A stretch of 64,000 bases of DNA from Onchidella celtica (lineage: Eukaryota; Mollusca; Gastropoda; Systellommatophora; Onchidiidae), in NCBI GenBank assembly GCA_963931925.1, contig OZ007576.1, forward strand, positions 12,195,582 through 12,259,581, read 5' to 3'. Below the pieces are notes generated by a model, which saw only the letters and a program-made list of their open reading frames with translations, was not told where the DNA came from and did no database searches. Below, one piece after another: positions 12,966 to 25,292 of this stretch (positions are counted from its first letter, which is position 1; each line of letters starts with the position of its first letter). A program made the translations under genes and the position numbers.

Positions 12966-13413
12966 ACATAGACGGAAGGATGGATAGAGTGACGGACAGA
13001 TGGAGGAAGAAATGTTACCTTTATTATTTTCATGATAAGAGTGACAAATAATGCCAAACCCACTACGATTGGTTACTTGGCTTACATTTTTATACATTGT
13101 CAACCAGGAGTTTGCCAGGTAAATAAAGTGGCATGTTTTTGTTTCCGCTTTGAACCAAGTCCAATCCAAATTTTCCCCCCATGATGTTGAGAGAGACAAA
13201 TGGGAGGTGACTGGCACGGGGAAATGGATTGGCATCTGTTTTCTTTGTCCTGTTTTCCTCTCTGTGCTTGCCCAAGGATAACCCAGATCAGTTTCGTTTT
13301 TTCTGTGTGGTGTCGAAGAGAGAGAGAGAGAACGCCTGTAAGGCTTTTGTGCACCTTAAATGATTCATATTCACGCTAAATGTAAGGAATTGGTATATAT
13401 TTCTTATTATTAT

Positions 13414-13745
13414 CAGAGAGTATAGATGTATAGAGAGGGTTCACTTCCGCCAAATCGCGAAACTAGGTCGCTGCGGTAAACAAGAAATTGAAGAATTGAA
13501 AGAGGCCGTCTTCACCAAAGATAGTGTGCATATCTGTTTACTATGGGTTGTCCATATTTTTGGGCTTACTGAAACTATTTAGAGCCGTTTGTGAGTTCTC
13601 ATGCCCTGTGGAAATGCACAAACCGATTTTGTTTACCGCAGCGACCTACTTTCGGCCCCATTGTTCTATGGTTTCGCGGCGCCTCCCGTGTCTCGCAGTG
13701 CAAATCGACCAATAGTGAACCCTCTCTATACATCTATACTCTCTG
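13414..13745. mobile_element. MITE with perfect 32-bp inverted repeats
   Basis: CAGAGAGTATAGATGTATAG and the next 12 bases (13414-13445) are repeated exactly in inverse at 13714-13745. The flanks TTATTAT and TTATTAT agree but lie in low-complexity DNA. The interior has a second inverted pair, AGGTCGCTGCGGTAAACAA. Part of the right half (AGCGACCTACTTT, CTCGCAGTGCAAAT) resembles 34215-34280 in the THAP-bearing elements. Confidence 0.87.
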
Positions 13746-13799
13746 TTATTATTAAAAACAACAACAACAAGAACTTGCGGGATTTTTAACAAGACCTAC

Positions 13800-14600
13800 C
13801 GCCGCTCACACAGCTCGGATTTGCCTAAAATTTTATAGGTGCCTTCCTTTTGGCTCGCAGAAGGTTCTAATTTTAGATTTGGAGACTTGAAATGGTGGGG
13901 GGGGGGGGGGTGTATTTTTTCTGAGTTTGCATTGTGTCGCTACTTTCGCCCAATGACCCTTTCTTGTCCAAGAACACATGGCGTTATCACTTTTTGCGAT
14001 GTGTTCACTACTATACTTTTTCTAAACTCGATGCCCAGGGCGCAGATTATTGCCATTTCTTGAATGCTGACGGGATGTGTATGGTATTAGCGTGCAAAGG
14101 GGCCGCAGCTAGACTTATCTAAAACCAAACAAACAAACACACAACAACAATAAGGAACGGGCAAGGTAAAGCAGATCCATTCTAATCCCCACAGACTAAA
14201 ACTAAGCAACAGATTTATCCCGGGCAGGGCCGAGCACCTCAGCTAGTGTTTCTATATATAATCCACAAATTCTCCTCCTTTGAATGCATAAAGGCTTTTT
14301 TACTAGGCCACCTCCAGTAACGAAATTTTGCATGAAGGTTTCAAATACCGTGGAGGGTGCACGGAAGTTTGGACTTTTTGATTGCTTTGTTTTTCAGTTT
14401 TGTTGGGTTTGCTTTGTGTCGCTGACTGCTCGCCCCAGATCCTTTTCTTTTCACGAGCACATGAACACTCCTTGCCGTCTGTTTAAACTATTCGACGTGC
14501 TCACGGCTAAAATTAGAACCAAGGAATATCCTGCTGCATGCTTCGGGAATTATTTGGGTTTGCCGAGACAAATGTAGAGAGGGTAGCTAGTGACGTGCGG
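13800..14600 (+). repeat. Two diverged direct repeats
   Basis: Segments near 13930-13990 and 14410-14470 share TTTG(C)..TTGTGTCGCT, CGCCC.A, TTCTT and ACACATG in the same order about 475 bp apart. The similarity is partial. Confidence 0.4.
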
Positions 14601-15013
14601 GGCAGTGCTTGGAGGGCCCGCGCGGAGTGCGGCTTTTAAACTTATTGCAGATAAAACATTTTGTACTAAATTCATAGGATGGAACCAGAGACGTAAGCAT
14701 TTTCCATGTGACCTGGATTCTGTTTTGAAAAAGAACCAATGCCTTCAATACACGGTGGAGAAAGAGACGGTAAATACCCGCCTTATCATCCGTTTCATGG
14801 TTTTATGGCTTGGATTAGGTGTAGCGTATTGGTCACACAAACCCTGTTGTCTTAGTTTGGCGACATGAACGCTAAAAGCTTTTCCAGAAATTGGCCACAT
14901 GCTGGCAACAAAAATCCTGTGGTGAGCAATTTGGCTACCTGGTTGTGAAAACAGCTGTAACGAGTGGACGGAAACGCAAAAAAAAAGTATCATTATCGCC
15001 ATTCTTTGTTGAA

Positions 15014-15310
15014 TGTTTAACAAGTACGTACGTCCCCCGTATTTTTTTGCGCTAGGGGCACGTATTTTATAGCCTTTCGTGACTCCAGTGCTAGAGAGTT
15101 CCTCCCGAAATCCTGCCGAAATACTCTTATCAACAACTTTAATTAATTATTCTTTCAGATTTTCTTTTTGTTTTCCTCAGTTTTGTAGTTGAAAAGGTAG
15201 GGGGGGGGGGGGGGGTTAGGAATTCCATAAGATTTAAGGACGAGGTTAGGGATAGGTACGCTTGAGGGGCGGGGGGGGGGGCGAGGAGAGGGTATGTACT
15301 TATAACAACA
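15014..15310. mobile_element. GTTGTTATAAGTACGTACG-ended MITE, copy 1
   Basis: Left end TGTTTAACAAGTACGTACG and right end GTATGTACTTATAACAACA. It contains GCGCTAGGGGCACGTATT, TAGAGAGTTCCTCCCGAAAT and poly-G. It is inverted relative to 19745-20045 and 28532-28864. Confidence 0.8.
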
Positions 15311-15689
15311 GTCTTCTTTGTTACGTGTTTATTGATATTTTGGTGTCACTCACATTTTTGTTTAATGATAATCTTTCATATTCATTTTTCATTCCTGATT
15401 CTTCTACCCTTGCTAGAACACTCCATCCGGAATTTCTGAGAACGAATTTCGAGATGAGAATCATTTTTCTTTCAGAGTTTGGGAATGGGGTTAGATTTGT
15501 AGTGGTGTTGTGTGTGATGGTCATACGTGCTATGACTTGCTCATGGCTGGTCGTTCGACCAGGGTCCTCGTGTTGTGAAGCGAAGCCTCCAGCCTGGTGA
15601 AGAGGAAATTGGTATCAGTAAAGTGATTTGATGGGTGTGTATTGCTTGCATACGGAATGCAGCCTGGCACGAGAGGGAGGATTTTCCCG

Positions 15690-15950
15690 GTCATTTCTCT
15701 CTCTCTCTCTATCTATCCCTGTCTCTCTGTCACTCACTCCTCCCTCTCTGTCTGTCTCTCTGTTTGCATGTGTCTCTGTGTGTGACTCTCTCTCCCTCCC
15801 TGTCTGTCAGGCTTTCTGTCTCTCTCTGTTACTATAAGTCTGTCTGTTTCTCTCCCTTTCTCCCCTCTTTCTCAGCCTTTGTTTGTCTGTCTGTCTGTCT
15901 ATCTGTCTGTCTGTCCGTTTGTCTGTCTGTCTTCTCCTCTCCCTGCCCCC
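15690..15950 (+). repeat. CT and CTGT microsatellite
   Basis: Imperfect (CT)n to about 15880, then (CTGT)n at 15885-15930. Confidence 0.94.
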
Positions 15951-15959
15951 TCCCCCAAT

Positions 15960-16870
15960 AATTTAAAATTAGATTATGAAATATGTTTTCGTCTTCCTTT
16001 TGTCTTCCATCTCTCCATCTCTCCATCTCTCTCTTACTCGTTTATCTTTTGCTCTCACACGTGCCACGCAGCAATGTTCAGTTGCATATCAAACAAGCTG
16101 CTATCGTTAAGCTTTCTTTGTTTGGCAGTTCACGCTTGCTTTGAAACAACTTATTCATAACTGGAGACAGACAGATATGATATTCCAATATCGTGCCATT
16201 TGTTTGTTTTTTTTCTTTCTATATTTTTGCCTCCATCATCCTGCAGACGTCCACTTGAATGCTGCGCCGGCACTATTTTATATTCGCTCGCCGGTCCACC
16301 TCATCAGTACATCATTTCTCTCAATGTTTCCGATATTAATACAGACATTCGCCTCGTGCCGCATTTCGAAACTTGTTTCCAGGGGAATAAAATGGCAATG
16401 GGAGGCTTCTCTACGTGACAACTGGAGGGGGGGGGGGGGGTTAGATTTTTGATGGCAAGAATTCTCAGACGTAGAAAATAATAGACATCGATCAGTACGA
16501 GACCCGTCTGCCAAAAAAAAAAACTTTCATTCAATTTGGGTCATAAATAAAGCGCTTAAGACTATAATAATGACCACTTTCACAAATAATTATTGAAATG
16601 TAACCTATATTTAGAAGCTGTTCGCTGCCACTCCTAGGATATCTAAGTGTATTCCTGACCAGAGCCCGATCTACCAAAGCAAAATCCAAGAAGCAAGTTT
16701 GGCAAGACTTTTCGATACATGTACTTTTCAGTTAAAGACAGACATCCCCGTCTGTCAGCCACAGTGCAGTAAAAATCGGATGTCTGTTTGCACCATGTGA
16801 CCAAGCTGGGGTTTGTTTTGCATGTTGTTGTTTTTTTTTTTTGTGTGTGGAAAGTTCGAGGTTTAGGGCT
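15960..16870. other. No gene seen
   Basis: Mixed sequence with one poly-G run near 16430. No motif or repeat match recognised. Confidence 0.45.
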
Positions 16871-16877
16871 TGGATTA

Positions 16878-17052
16878 AGCTGTGTTTTCTTGTGTACGAA
16901 AACGTCAAAAATCTATCAATGAGTAGTTAAGAGAGTGTTTCCATGTGTACGGAGACGGCGTTGCCTCACACATAGAAACAATCTTTCTATTTCATTACTT
17001 AAAGGGTTTTTGACATTTCCGTTGCCATTTCCGTACACATGAAAACGCAGAT
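16878..17052. mobile_element. Harbinger-type MITE, copy 1
   Basis: Starts AGCTGTGTTTTCTTGTGTAC and ends CGTACACATGAAAACGCAGAT. It is flanked by TTA on both sides (16875-16877, 17053-17055). The interior shares the TTGACRTTTCCGTTGCC segment with the other copies. Confidence 0.82.
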
Positions 17053-17177
17053 TTAGGATCAGGATTGGGATTACTTATTTGGTCACAACAACCTTTGCCA
17101 TCTGTGACAATCTCCAAGGTAACGTTTTATGAAATTGGTAAGAAGCTGGTAACAAGAAGAAGGATGAATAATTATTA

Positions 17178-17376
17178 TTTCCGAGTTCTTCGTCCTCACC
17201 GGAGAAGACAAGGTGCTTGATCCTATCTACCACAGGATCAGGGACAGGACCTCCCCCCCTCAAAAAAAAAATAAATATATATATAAAAATCTAACATGCC
17301 TGCATCGACCGGGGATTGAACCCGGTATCTTCGGCATGAGAAGCGAGCACCTTGTCTCTTGACCAACATGTCCCTT
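17178..17376 (-). mobile_element. tRNA-derived SINE, copy 4, 3'-truncated
   Basis: Minus orientation. The head at about 17300-17376 holds GGTTCAATCCCCGGTCGATG. The body reaches only to TCTTCTCCGGTGAGGACG near 17195, so the 3' half is missing. It abuts a truncated CAAAGATAC-family element on its right. Confidence 0.85.
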
Positions 17377-17409
17377 GATGTTTACCACTCTTCCTTCAGA
17401 CTGGAGTTT

Positions 17410-17585
17410 TTTTTAGTCGCAGTAGCACTGCAACAAATCCGCATAAATAGTTTATCATTATATCAAGCATTCTTTTCATGCAAAGCGCAATGGGCCCTTC
17501 CCCCGAACAGCGCGCAAACTATGTGCTCGATGTTTTTAGAGGTGCGAAGAGGGAGTGTCTCATCATATCGTTTCTAGTATCTTTG
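17410..17585. mobile_element. CAAAGATAC-ended MITE, truncated
   Basis: Only the right part is present: AGTAGCACTG, TTCTTTTCATGC, AACAGCGCGCAAACTATGTG and the end TCGTTTCTAGTATCTTTG. It aligns with 12640-12819. The left end is missing near the junction with SINE copy 4. Confidence 0.75.
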
Positions 17586-17997
17586 ATTATAGGACCATAC
17601 ATTTTGAAGGGTTGACAGTTGCACGTGCCGTGATCTGTGGAGTGATCGATCTGTTCACGCTAAGATAGGTCAAGGGCTCTTAGTGTGATAGTTTTAGGAC
17701 ACGCACAGTGCGACCGGTGGCATCTCGTTGTCATGGGAGGGTTAGCAGAGCCTGTTCAAGTTAGATTGATTGCTTCAACTTCTCTTGGGATTGTCGAATG
17801 GACAGATGGATAGATGAAGAGACAGACTGGTGGATAGCCTGGTGGATGTCATAACGTATCCGTTTCATGTACTGGCGTTTCGATAATTTTGGTGGTTTTG
17901 AGTCACGAGTACTTTATAATTGCTCGTGGTGAGACCCATATTCTCACAAAGTAACGTATCGACATCTTTAATAGTTGTTAACTTAGAAGCTGAAACC

Positions 17998-18223
17998 CGA
18001 GACACAGGATACCGAGACGGTTCAGTTCGCCAAATTCCGTCCGTCGATTTGCGCTCGTATCATTCATGTCAACAATACAACAATTTATTCGCACCACACC
18101 CCCTCTTAACTGAACGAAAAAGAGTAGTACCACAGTGAGCAGTATTCACCGTGTTTATACGCGCGCAAGTTGTAGACATAATGGTGAAAGAAGGAATGGA
18201 CCGTTTCGGTATTCTGTATCTCG
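17998..18223. mobile_element. MITE with 9-bp target duplication, copy 1
   Basis: Inverted ends CGAGACACAGGATACCGA and, on the opposite strand, CGAGATACAGAATACCGA. It is flanked by an exact 9-bp repeat GCTGAAACC (17989-17997 and 18224-18232). A 9-bp duplication fits Mutator-like elements, but the superfamily is inferred. The interior aligns with three other copies. Confidence 0.85.
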
Positions 18224-18639
18224 GCTGAAACCTTTTTGACACATCCAGGAATAACTGAAGTGGGCCAACCTTGAAACGCTCTTCTACAACATCAGAAAAC
18301 TGTTGATACGGCGGTACGTGAAATGGACGGCAGTACAAAGTAACAAAGAAGCGAACAGAAACACCGCAGTATTTTAGTGTTTTAACTTGTGTAACATTGG
18401 AAAACTGCTCGAAAACAATAGATACATAGATAGGTAGTCAGGGGAACTGACAGACAAGAACGGACTGACCGATGGGCGAGTGGGTGGATGTAGGGATGGA
18501 CAGATGGAAGGATGGATGTTTGAAGGAGTATCCATGGAACGAGTTGAGTATGAGTTTGAGTTCTACGACACCGGCACGCTGATGGACATTTTTCGCCTTT
18601 CACCTTCTATTTGTTGACAGAAAGAGAAATTTGGTGAAG

Positions 18640-18685
18640 GAGGGAGAGAAGAAGAGGGAGAGAAAGAGAGAGAGCGTCAGAGAAC

Positions 18686-18747
<62 letters not shown>
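18640..18747 (+). repeat. GA microsatellite
   Basis: Imperfect then pure (GA)n, purest at 18695-18747. Confidence 0.95.
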
Positions 18748-18849
18748 ACAAGGAAGAGGAGGCAAAAGGTGAACGGAAATGTAGGACTGAAGATCTTCAA
18801 GTGCTCGTGCCAGTTGGGGTAATTTGACGAGACAACCATAGTCAAGGCT

Positions 18850-19740
18850 GTATTCCACCAGAACCTAATGGTCCGACAATGAAATTAAATCATTTTCTTG
18901 TTTTTAAATCGGTAACCCAGGCTGGCCAGGGTCTTTGAAAAAAAAAAAAAAGGCAGTTGAATATTAATTTTGCTTTTGGACTATTTTTGGCAAAGACAAT
19001 GACACAACAGCAACTTCAACAACAACTACTACAACAACAAAGCAATCATTGAAACACAAGAGGCATTATGATGAAGGCTCACAGATTAAAGAATTACATA
19101 TATATCGTTTAATCTAATTCGTAAAACTTTGAGAGGGTTAAATTGTTATAATATTAATAGGTCTTCATAGCGTTTTGAACAGTATTATTATTGAAACGTA
19201 GGGTTTCATCAAAACCATGCACATTTTTAGCGAAGTACGTGTACGTACGCATTCCTAGCGCAAATCGCTTGGAGTAGGTACGTCAAGTAGCAACAGCCAT
19301 TTAATTAACATCACATGATTACAGAAATCTAGTAAATTCGTAGTTTAGGAAAAGTCTGCACTGCTTTTCGGGTTTCCTCCAGAAACTAAACACCTTGAAC
19401 TAACACTACACAAGTGCCAGTTTTGCACTAAAATGGAAATGACGTCGCCTGCCGCGCGCGCCCAGAACACTTTTATAATTTCCCTGAAGATTTCCCCAAT
19501 TCGCCAGTCAAGTCTCCGTCGGAGGTCAACTCGTTGGCTTCAGAGAAAACGGTTGCTGTGTGCGTAAACCATTTTGGCGTGTCTTTTTGTGGCTAGAATT
19601 ATCATCACGATCGACTTTTTTTTTTTTTTTTTACCAAGTCTTGTCTTTCATAACTTTCTTTTCCGTTTGCCTTCAAAGTCTAACGATCTCTATCCTGTTT
19701 TTTACTTTTTTTTCGGGGGGGGGGGGGCATATTTTTTTCA
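18850..19740. other. No gene seen; possible MITE fragment
   Basis: Near 19230-19300, GTACGTGTACGTACGCATTC and CTAGCGCAAA resemble the ends of the GTTGTTATAAG MITE family but in degraded form. Confidence 0.4.
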
Positions 19741-19744
19741 AAGG

Positions 19745-20045
19745 CTGTTGTTATAAGCACGTACGTTCACCAAGCGTACTGCGCTAGGGGCGTCTATGAA
19801 TAAATCTACCCCTAACCCCGTCCTTATCCTCAACTCTAAATCTTATCGAATCCCCAACCCTGCTCCCCTACCTTTTCAACCAAAAAACTGGACGAAAAAA
19901 AAGAGAAAATCTGAAAGAATAATCAATAAAGGCTGTTGTTATGAGTATTTCGCGAGGATTTCTGGAGGAGCTCTCTAGCTCTGGAGTCAAAAAAGGCTTT
20001 AAAATACGTACCTGTCCCGCAATAAACGTACGTACTTGTAACAAA
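19745..20045. mobile_element. GTTGTTATAAGTACGTACG-ended MITE, copy 2
   Basis: Left end TGTTGTTATAAGCACGTACG and right end CGTACGTACTTGTAACAAA. The interior has AACTCTAAATCTTATCGAAT and GGAGCTCTCTAGCTCTGGAG. It is followed directly by the 22-bp array. Confidence 0.82.
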
Positions 20046-20065
20046 ATTCTTTTTGAAAAACTCTG

Positions 20066-20470
20066 ATTCTGTTCATCTTTCTGTAAGGTTCTATCCATAA
20101 TTTTGGAAGGTCCTGCCCATCATTTTGTAAAGTCCTGTCCATCATTTTATAAGGTTCTGTCCATCATTTTGTAAGGTCCTATCCATCATTTTGCAAGGTC
20201 CTGTCCATCATTTTGTAAAGTTCTATCCATCATTTTGTAAGGTTCTGTCCATCATTTTGTAAGGTCCTGTCCATCATTTTGTAAGGTTCTGTCCATCATT
20301 TTGTAAGGTTCTGACCATCATTTTGTAAAGTCCTGTCCATCATTTTGTAAGGTTCTGTCCATCATTTTGTAAGGTCCTGTCCATCATTTAGTAAGGTTCC
20401 GTCCATCATTTTGTAAAGTTCTGTCCATCATTTTGTAAAGTTCTGTCCATCATTTTATAAGGTTCTGTCA
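20066..20470 (+). repeat. 22-bp minisatellite, about 18 units
   Basis: Unit TCTGTCCATCATTTTGTAAG plus GT, with C/T and A/G variants. It starts degenerate at 20066 and directly follows a GTTGTTATAAG-ended MITE. Confidence 0.93.
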
Positions 20471-20994
20471 TTATTTCAATTTTATACGTTCCTTATTTCA
20501 TGTTATTGCGTTTAAACTTTTATATATATATTGTCTAGTGAGAAGGCGATTAGGGAACAGAATATTCTCTCGGAAATATATTTTTGCAAGACTGGAATAA
20601 TTATGCGTCTCGAAACGAAACGGGTTTGGACAAAAATCAGTTTCAAGCAAAAAAATAAAAAAATAAAAAATGGAAAGCATACCCAAGTACATCACCGTGA
20701 GTGTCTGCGTCGGGGAAAGTGCAGAGAATCCCAATGTCTCCTGTATGATCAGATAAGTCCTTTGATGATATTCATCAGCGGAGTGGGAACAACAATGTCT
20801 AGCATGCCCCAGTGTCATTAATTCGGCGACATCAAAATCTTCCAGGATCATCTTATCGATGTTCTCACGGAATGCCACTGTTCATTTCTGGTTGTTGTTT
20901 TTATTATGGCTGTCCTTTCCCCACCCTGTCCTTCGTCAGTGCATTTCTCCTCTCCGGGACTTCGTTATCTTTCAAATTTTTCACAGTATGTGTT

Positions 20995-21150
20995 TCTCTC
21001 TTTCTCATTCTGTCGCTCTCTCTCTTTCTCACTCTCTCCATTTGTCTCCCTCTCTGTCTCTCTCTCTGTCTCTCCCTCTTTCTCCCCCTCTCTCTCTTTC
21101 TCAGTCTCTCACTTTCTCTCTCTTTCTTTCTCTCTCCCCATGCATGCCAA
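20995..21150 (+). repeat. CT microsatellite, imperfect
   Basis: (CT)n with TTTC and CCC interruptions. Confidence 0.94.
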
Positions 21151-22312
21151 TCTCCACCTTCACTCTCTAATTCATTCTCGTCGTTAAACATTCCCTCCCA
21201 CAGTATCACCCCCCCTCCCCTGACATCACTCACTCTTTTCCCCCCCTAAACTCGCGTGTTTTAAGTATCACACTAAACTGTCCCCTTGTTGCTGTTCAAC
21301 AGTGAGGGAAATGTAGGCAGTCCTATGAGGACAAATTCAATTACCGCTAACATCGGAGGCAGTAGAAGAGCAATAGGAGGCCGGGGGAAAATGTCTACCG
21401 ATGCCAACATTGCCAGTTTGCTGGGCCAGGCCAGTGGTTCTTGGCCTTTTCACACCTGTCCCCCCCCCCCCCCCACACACACACATTCACATGTCACTGG
21501 ATTTTCAACGTTTTCGAAATTATTGTTTTGTTCATTTCGGATATATTTTCAGCACAAAGAGTGCATGAGAGACAAGGCCTGGGCTTTAGTCAGGCCGCTG
21601 AAGAGTGAATAAATTCTTAAACCCACTGCCCTTTCGCATTCGTGTAGAACGCTCTAGCTGATGGTTGGTGAGCACTGCTTGTAGGTTCTCCTTCTGTCCT
21701 ATTACTGTTATATCCTGTCTGTTGTGCTTTTTCCTAGCACGTTGTGACACGCTTTCTCCAAAACTAGAAACTCGAAGAAAGCTCTAAATATTGAGTCGCT
21801 ACACTAGTTTTTTTGGATGGAGATGATGTATAATTGCAAGCCCATACATATTATGTTGATGTGAACAATTAATCACCACATTTGCCATGTTAACGCTGCA
21901 TTTGCAGCCATGAAAAGGCGTGTTATTCTTTAATTTGTCTCTTTGCGACATGCAAAATGAATCTTCCGGCAAATCTGAACACACATGATCTCAATACCAA
22001 GTCAGAATTATAGCTTACACTTGGTTGGCATCCTCTGTGTTAATTTGTAACATCTGCCATTGAAACATTCCTAATTCCAGCAGTGCATTGTCCTGAATGA
22101 TTATAGAAAATATCCCAACCAGTCTCTGCATATATGGGATATTTTCTCCTAGAAAATGAGTCATTTTTGGTATTGAAATGAAGCTATAATCTATCTTGCT
22201 GCTGCCATAATGAGACTGGAGTGAGCAGCTCAAAACAACGTAATTCAGCCTTAATGTCTATTTCGCCAACGAATTTGTTGCCGGAGAGCAAACTGAAATC
22301 CTAACCCTAAAC

Positions 22313-22732
22313 TAGTGTTTGTCAAGGTAGGGCATGGCAATATTTTAGTGGGGTGTGGGAGTTCAGAATGGGTCGCGCGGATTTTTCATTGTACTGCAAC
22401 TTAACTGTGTAGATAGACCTTACCAATAGGCATCTGAGGGCTGAAAACTAGCCCAGAAAGAGGTAACGTAAATAACGTGGTACAGTGGTGGTCGTTATTA
22501 TGCCGACGCGCCGTTAAACCCAAACTCAAACTCTAACTGAGAAGTATAGATAGACTGTTTTGTTTGTTTGTGTCGTACTGATGATTTCCTTGTTTCGCTC
22601 GGATTAAAACATCAAACTTAGCAGAGACACGACTTTAATAGTAAGTTATGTCCGATCATGGTGGGGCGCACGTTTTTTTTTTTTAAATATTGAAAGTATA
22701 GGGTGTATGACCAAAAAGGTTGAGAAACACTG
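22313..22732. mobile_element. hAT-type non-autonomous element, second copy of the 12279 family
   Basis: Starts TAGTGTTTGTCAAGG and ends GGTTGAGAAACACTG. Flanks CCCTAAAC and GCCTACAC match at 6 of 8. It shares the GGCATGGCAATATTTT and GATCATGGTGG segments with 12279-12965. Confidence 0.76.
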
Positions 22733-23404
22733 GCCTACACTTTTATTACTATTATTAATGGTAGAAATAGGTGAATGAATCGAAGAACATAGGCTGTTTA
22801 GATAGACGGTTGGTTAGGCGGACACAATAATTAACATTGTTCAGAAAATCACCGAAGTACAGGACGATTAAGCAAGGCTTAATGTTCCCAGCTTTTATTT
22901 TCTATATATATATATACATCACTTTAACCTTTTGATTGCTGTTGTCAAAATTATGTACAGTTTATTGTGCTGTCCACAATTAGAACTGGTCGCTGTCACC
23001 AATCTAAAGCTAGAGGAGATTTGCTCTTTTGTCTTAGTTTCATGTTCCCGTTGACTCCGAGTGTTGCCTGTACGTGCCTCTTCATCCAGTGGCCTAGAGT
23101 TGCAGAAAATGAGCCGTGACTTGGACGCTACTGCAACATAACAAAGTGGCGTGTGTGCGCATTTCCATTCAGTAGTCTAATTTTTTTTTTTAATGCGATG
23201 CTTCTGGCTAAATGCTATTTTGAATCTCAAAAAAACCAACTTAAACTGACCAGCAGAGCCGTCACTTGACATCTGCTTCGACCGTAGATCTTTGATCACC
23301 CTCCGACTTCAGCATCCAGAAGGTCAAACCTTTACGGAACTAAAAGTACAAGCCCACACAAAATTGAGATGATCAAGAAGTGTGGTTTGAAAACACCCCT
23401 GGTT

Positions 23405-23527
23405 CCCTGGCTAAGGGATGAGTCAGAGCAAGGCTGGTGTATTAGTATGATGCATAATTTACGGGCGGCGAGCCACTAGTCTGGCGCCTGCACCAGCCTT
23501 TCTCTGTTTCATCCCTAAGCCTTCTCC
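23405..23527. mobile_element. Short MITE with 31-bp arms, copy 1
   Basis: GGCTAAGGGATGAGTCAGAG plus CAAGGCTGGTG pairs with the inverse CACCAGCCTTTCTCTGTTTC plus ATCCCTAAGCC. The middle CGGGCGGCGAGCCACTAG is shared with 61465-61690. Confidence 0.75.
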
Positions 23528-23984
23528 TGCAATGAAAGTACCGGATATGTTGTGGTAGCACAAATGGCTGGCAGAAACAGGTGGTTCTGTTAGCGACGCG
23601 TATTATTTCTTCTTCTCATATCTAATTGTTGATGTGACCCATGAATAAAGGATTACTTGCTGAACTTGAATAATTGGCCGGCTGATTCATTATTTTAAGC
23701 TGATAAAATCCCTTTTTATTCGACCAAAGTAAGCTCGAATTATAGCAGTATTAAGTGGTACGAAAACATGTAAGTCTGTAATGCTAGGAGTGAAAAAAAC
23801 AACAACAACAAAAGAAAACAAGAGAAACAGAAGTTTTGTGAAAGATGATAATTATTTGTGGATCTGCATAGAGAAAGGTCAGTGCACGCTGGGAGAAAAT
23901 GTCGCCTGATTATGTACTGGTCAGCATCTTGTGAAGTTAGCTTCTGTGTCCCCCGATTACTGTTCAAACTATCAACAGGGTCCT

Positions 23985-23986
23985 GA

Positions 23987-24033
<47 letters not shown>

Positions 24034-24055
24034 GGAAAGGGAGAGAGAGGGGCGA
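23985..24055 (+). repeat. GA microsatellite
   Basis: (GA)n followed by GGG interruptions. Confidence 0.93.
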
Positions 24056-24168
24056 AGGGGAAACACTCGCGCGAGATTAAACGAAGGATGGAGAATCGGG
24101 TAGAAAAGACGGGGATTAGGACAATAATAATGATGATGATGGTGCTCTTTCCACATTTGTAGTTCTGG

Positions 24169-24169
<1 letters not shown>

Positions 24170-24239
<70 letters not shown>

Positions 24240-24247
24240 GCAACAAT
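24170..24247 (+). repeat. CAA microsatellite
   Basis: About 25 uninterrupted CAA units. Confidence 0.97.
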
Positions 24248-24859
24248 AAAAAACCGAAGCCACAAAAAGAAAGCACGGTAGAGCTGCACAGATTAGTGAG
24301 AATAGTGAAATTCTGGGGCCGGGGGGGGGGGGGGTAACCTTATGGAATTCGATCATTTCCTGCCTCACCATATTCCAAGAAATGAAAAGATGACAGACAG
24401 TTACATACAATGATTTTGAGTGGGGAATTTGGCTGATCTTTGTCCATCAGCATGACGCCGACTACGGAGTTTGTGTATCGGGAAAAGCTGGGAAATTTCA
24501 GCCCAAAGAAATAATTGTGGTGGGGGGGGGGGGGGTTGCATTGATATGGAAAGAGCAAGAGAAGTGAGACAGGAAAGGGGAGGGGAAGGAGGAAATTCTT
24601 GTAGATTGGGAGATCCAGCATTTCTGCTGCTGGTACCACCAACCAGTGTTGGATCGAATAGCCAAGTGTGTAATTCGAACGAATATCGAATATTCGCAAA
24701 TCGTTATTCAAATAATTTATACCTCACTGTTTCAAATACCTAGCCTAGGCCCTAACCTTACCAAGGTTGGTAAGTGTTGGGCAGTGACTGGTGCTGGGTG
24801 ACTCCTCCCCAGACCAGCGGAATCCTCGTATCGTCATTGCTCTATGCCAGTGGTATAGG

Positions 24860-25085
24860 TCATTTTTGACACTTTTGAGATAGTAAAAACTTGTTTCTAT
24901 TCCCCTCATTCCCTGACTTATGCCGTCATGATTCTATTGGTTTATTACATTTTCATGCTAGAGCATTTAAAAAAAATTATTATTATTATCTGATAGCCCT
25001 CATGCTCAGGAATACAATGAACCGTAAGCTGCTTTTTAGTATAAGTCTGAGATATTTATATGTCATCCTCGTAGAACAGTGACGG
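24860..25085 (+). repeat. 'CCCTCATGCT' interspersed repeat, copy 1
   Basis: Contains TTTTGAGATAGTAA, CGTCATGATTCTATTGGTTT, TATCTGATAGCCCTCATGCT and CAATGAACCGTAAGCTGCTT. It aligns with the two copies at 52-53 kb. The element class is unknown. Confidence 0.75.
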
Positions 25086-25202
25086 TATTTCTTGCTTCTT
25101 CCCTTCAATAATTCATACTACTCGATGACTTTCTTTGTAATTGGGCAAATGTTCAGAGGAATGTGTTAAAATTCGAAATTATCCCTCCATCGACTGCCTA
25201 TC

Positions 25203-25292
25203 CACGACGACGAAGACAACGACGACGACAACAATAACAATAACGACAACAACAACAACAACAGCAACAGCAACAACAACAACAACGATAAA
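25203..25292 (+). repeat. GAC/CAA compound microsatellite
   Basis: ACGACGAAGACAACGACGAC running into CAA-rich units. Confidence 0.92.

Noticed and set aside
20498-20878. Minus-strand frame of 126 residues as a host exon
   Set aside because: The first half has non-repetitive composition, but I recognise no domain and find only a weak GTGATG donor. The second half is AT-rich. It is not strong enough to call.
23740-24410. Leu- and Cys-rich minus-strand frames of 148-178 residues
   Set aside because: Produced by the CAA and GA tracts read on the opposite strand.
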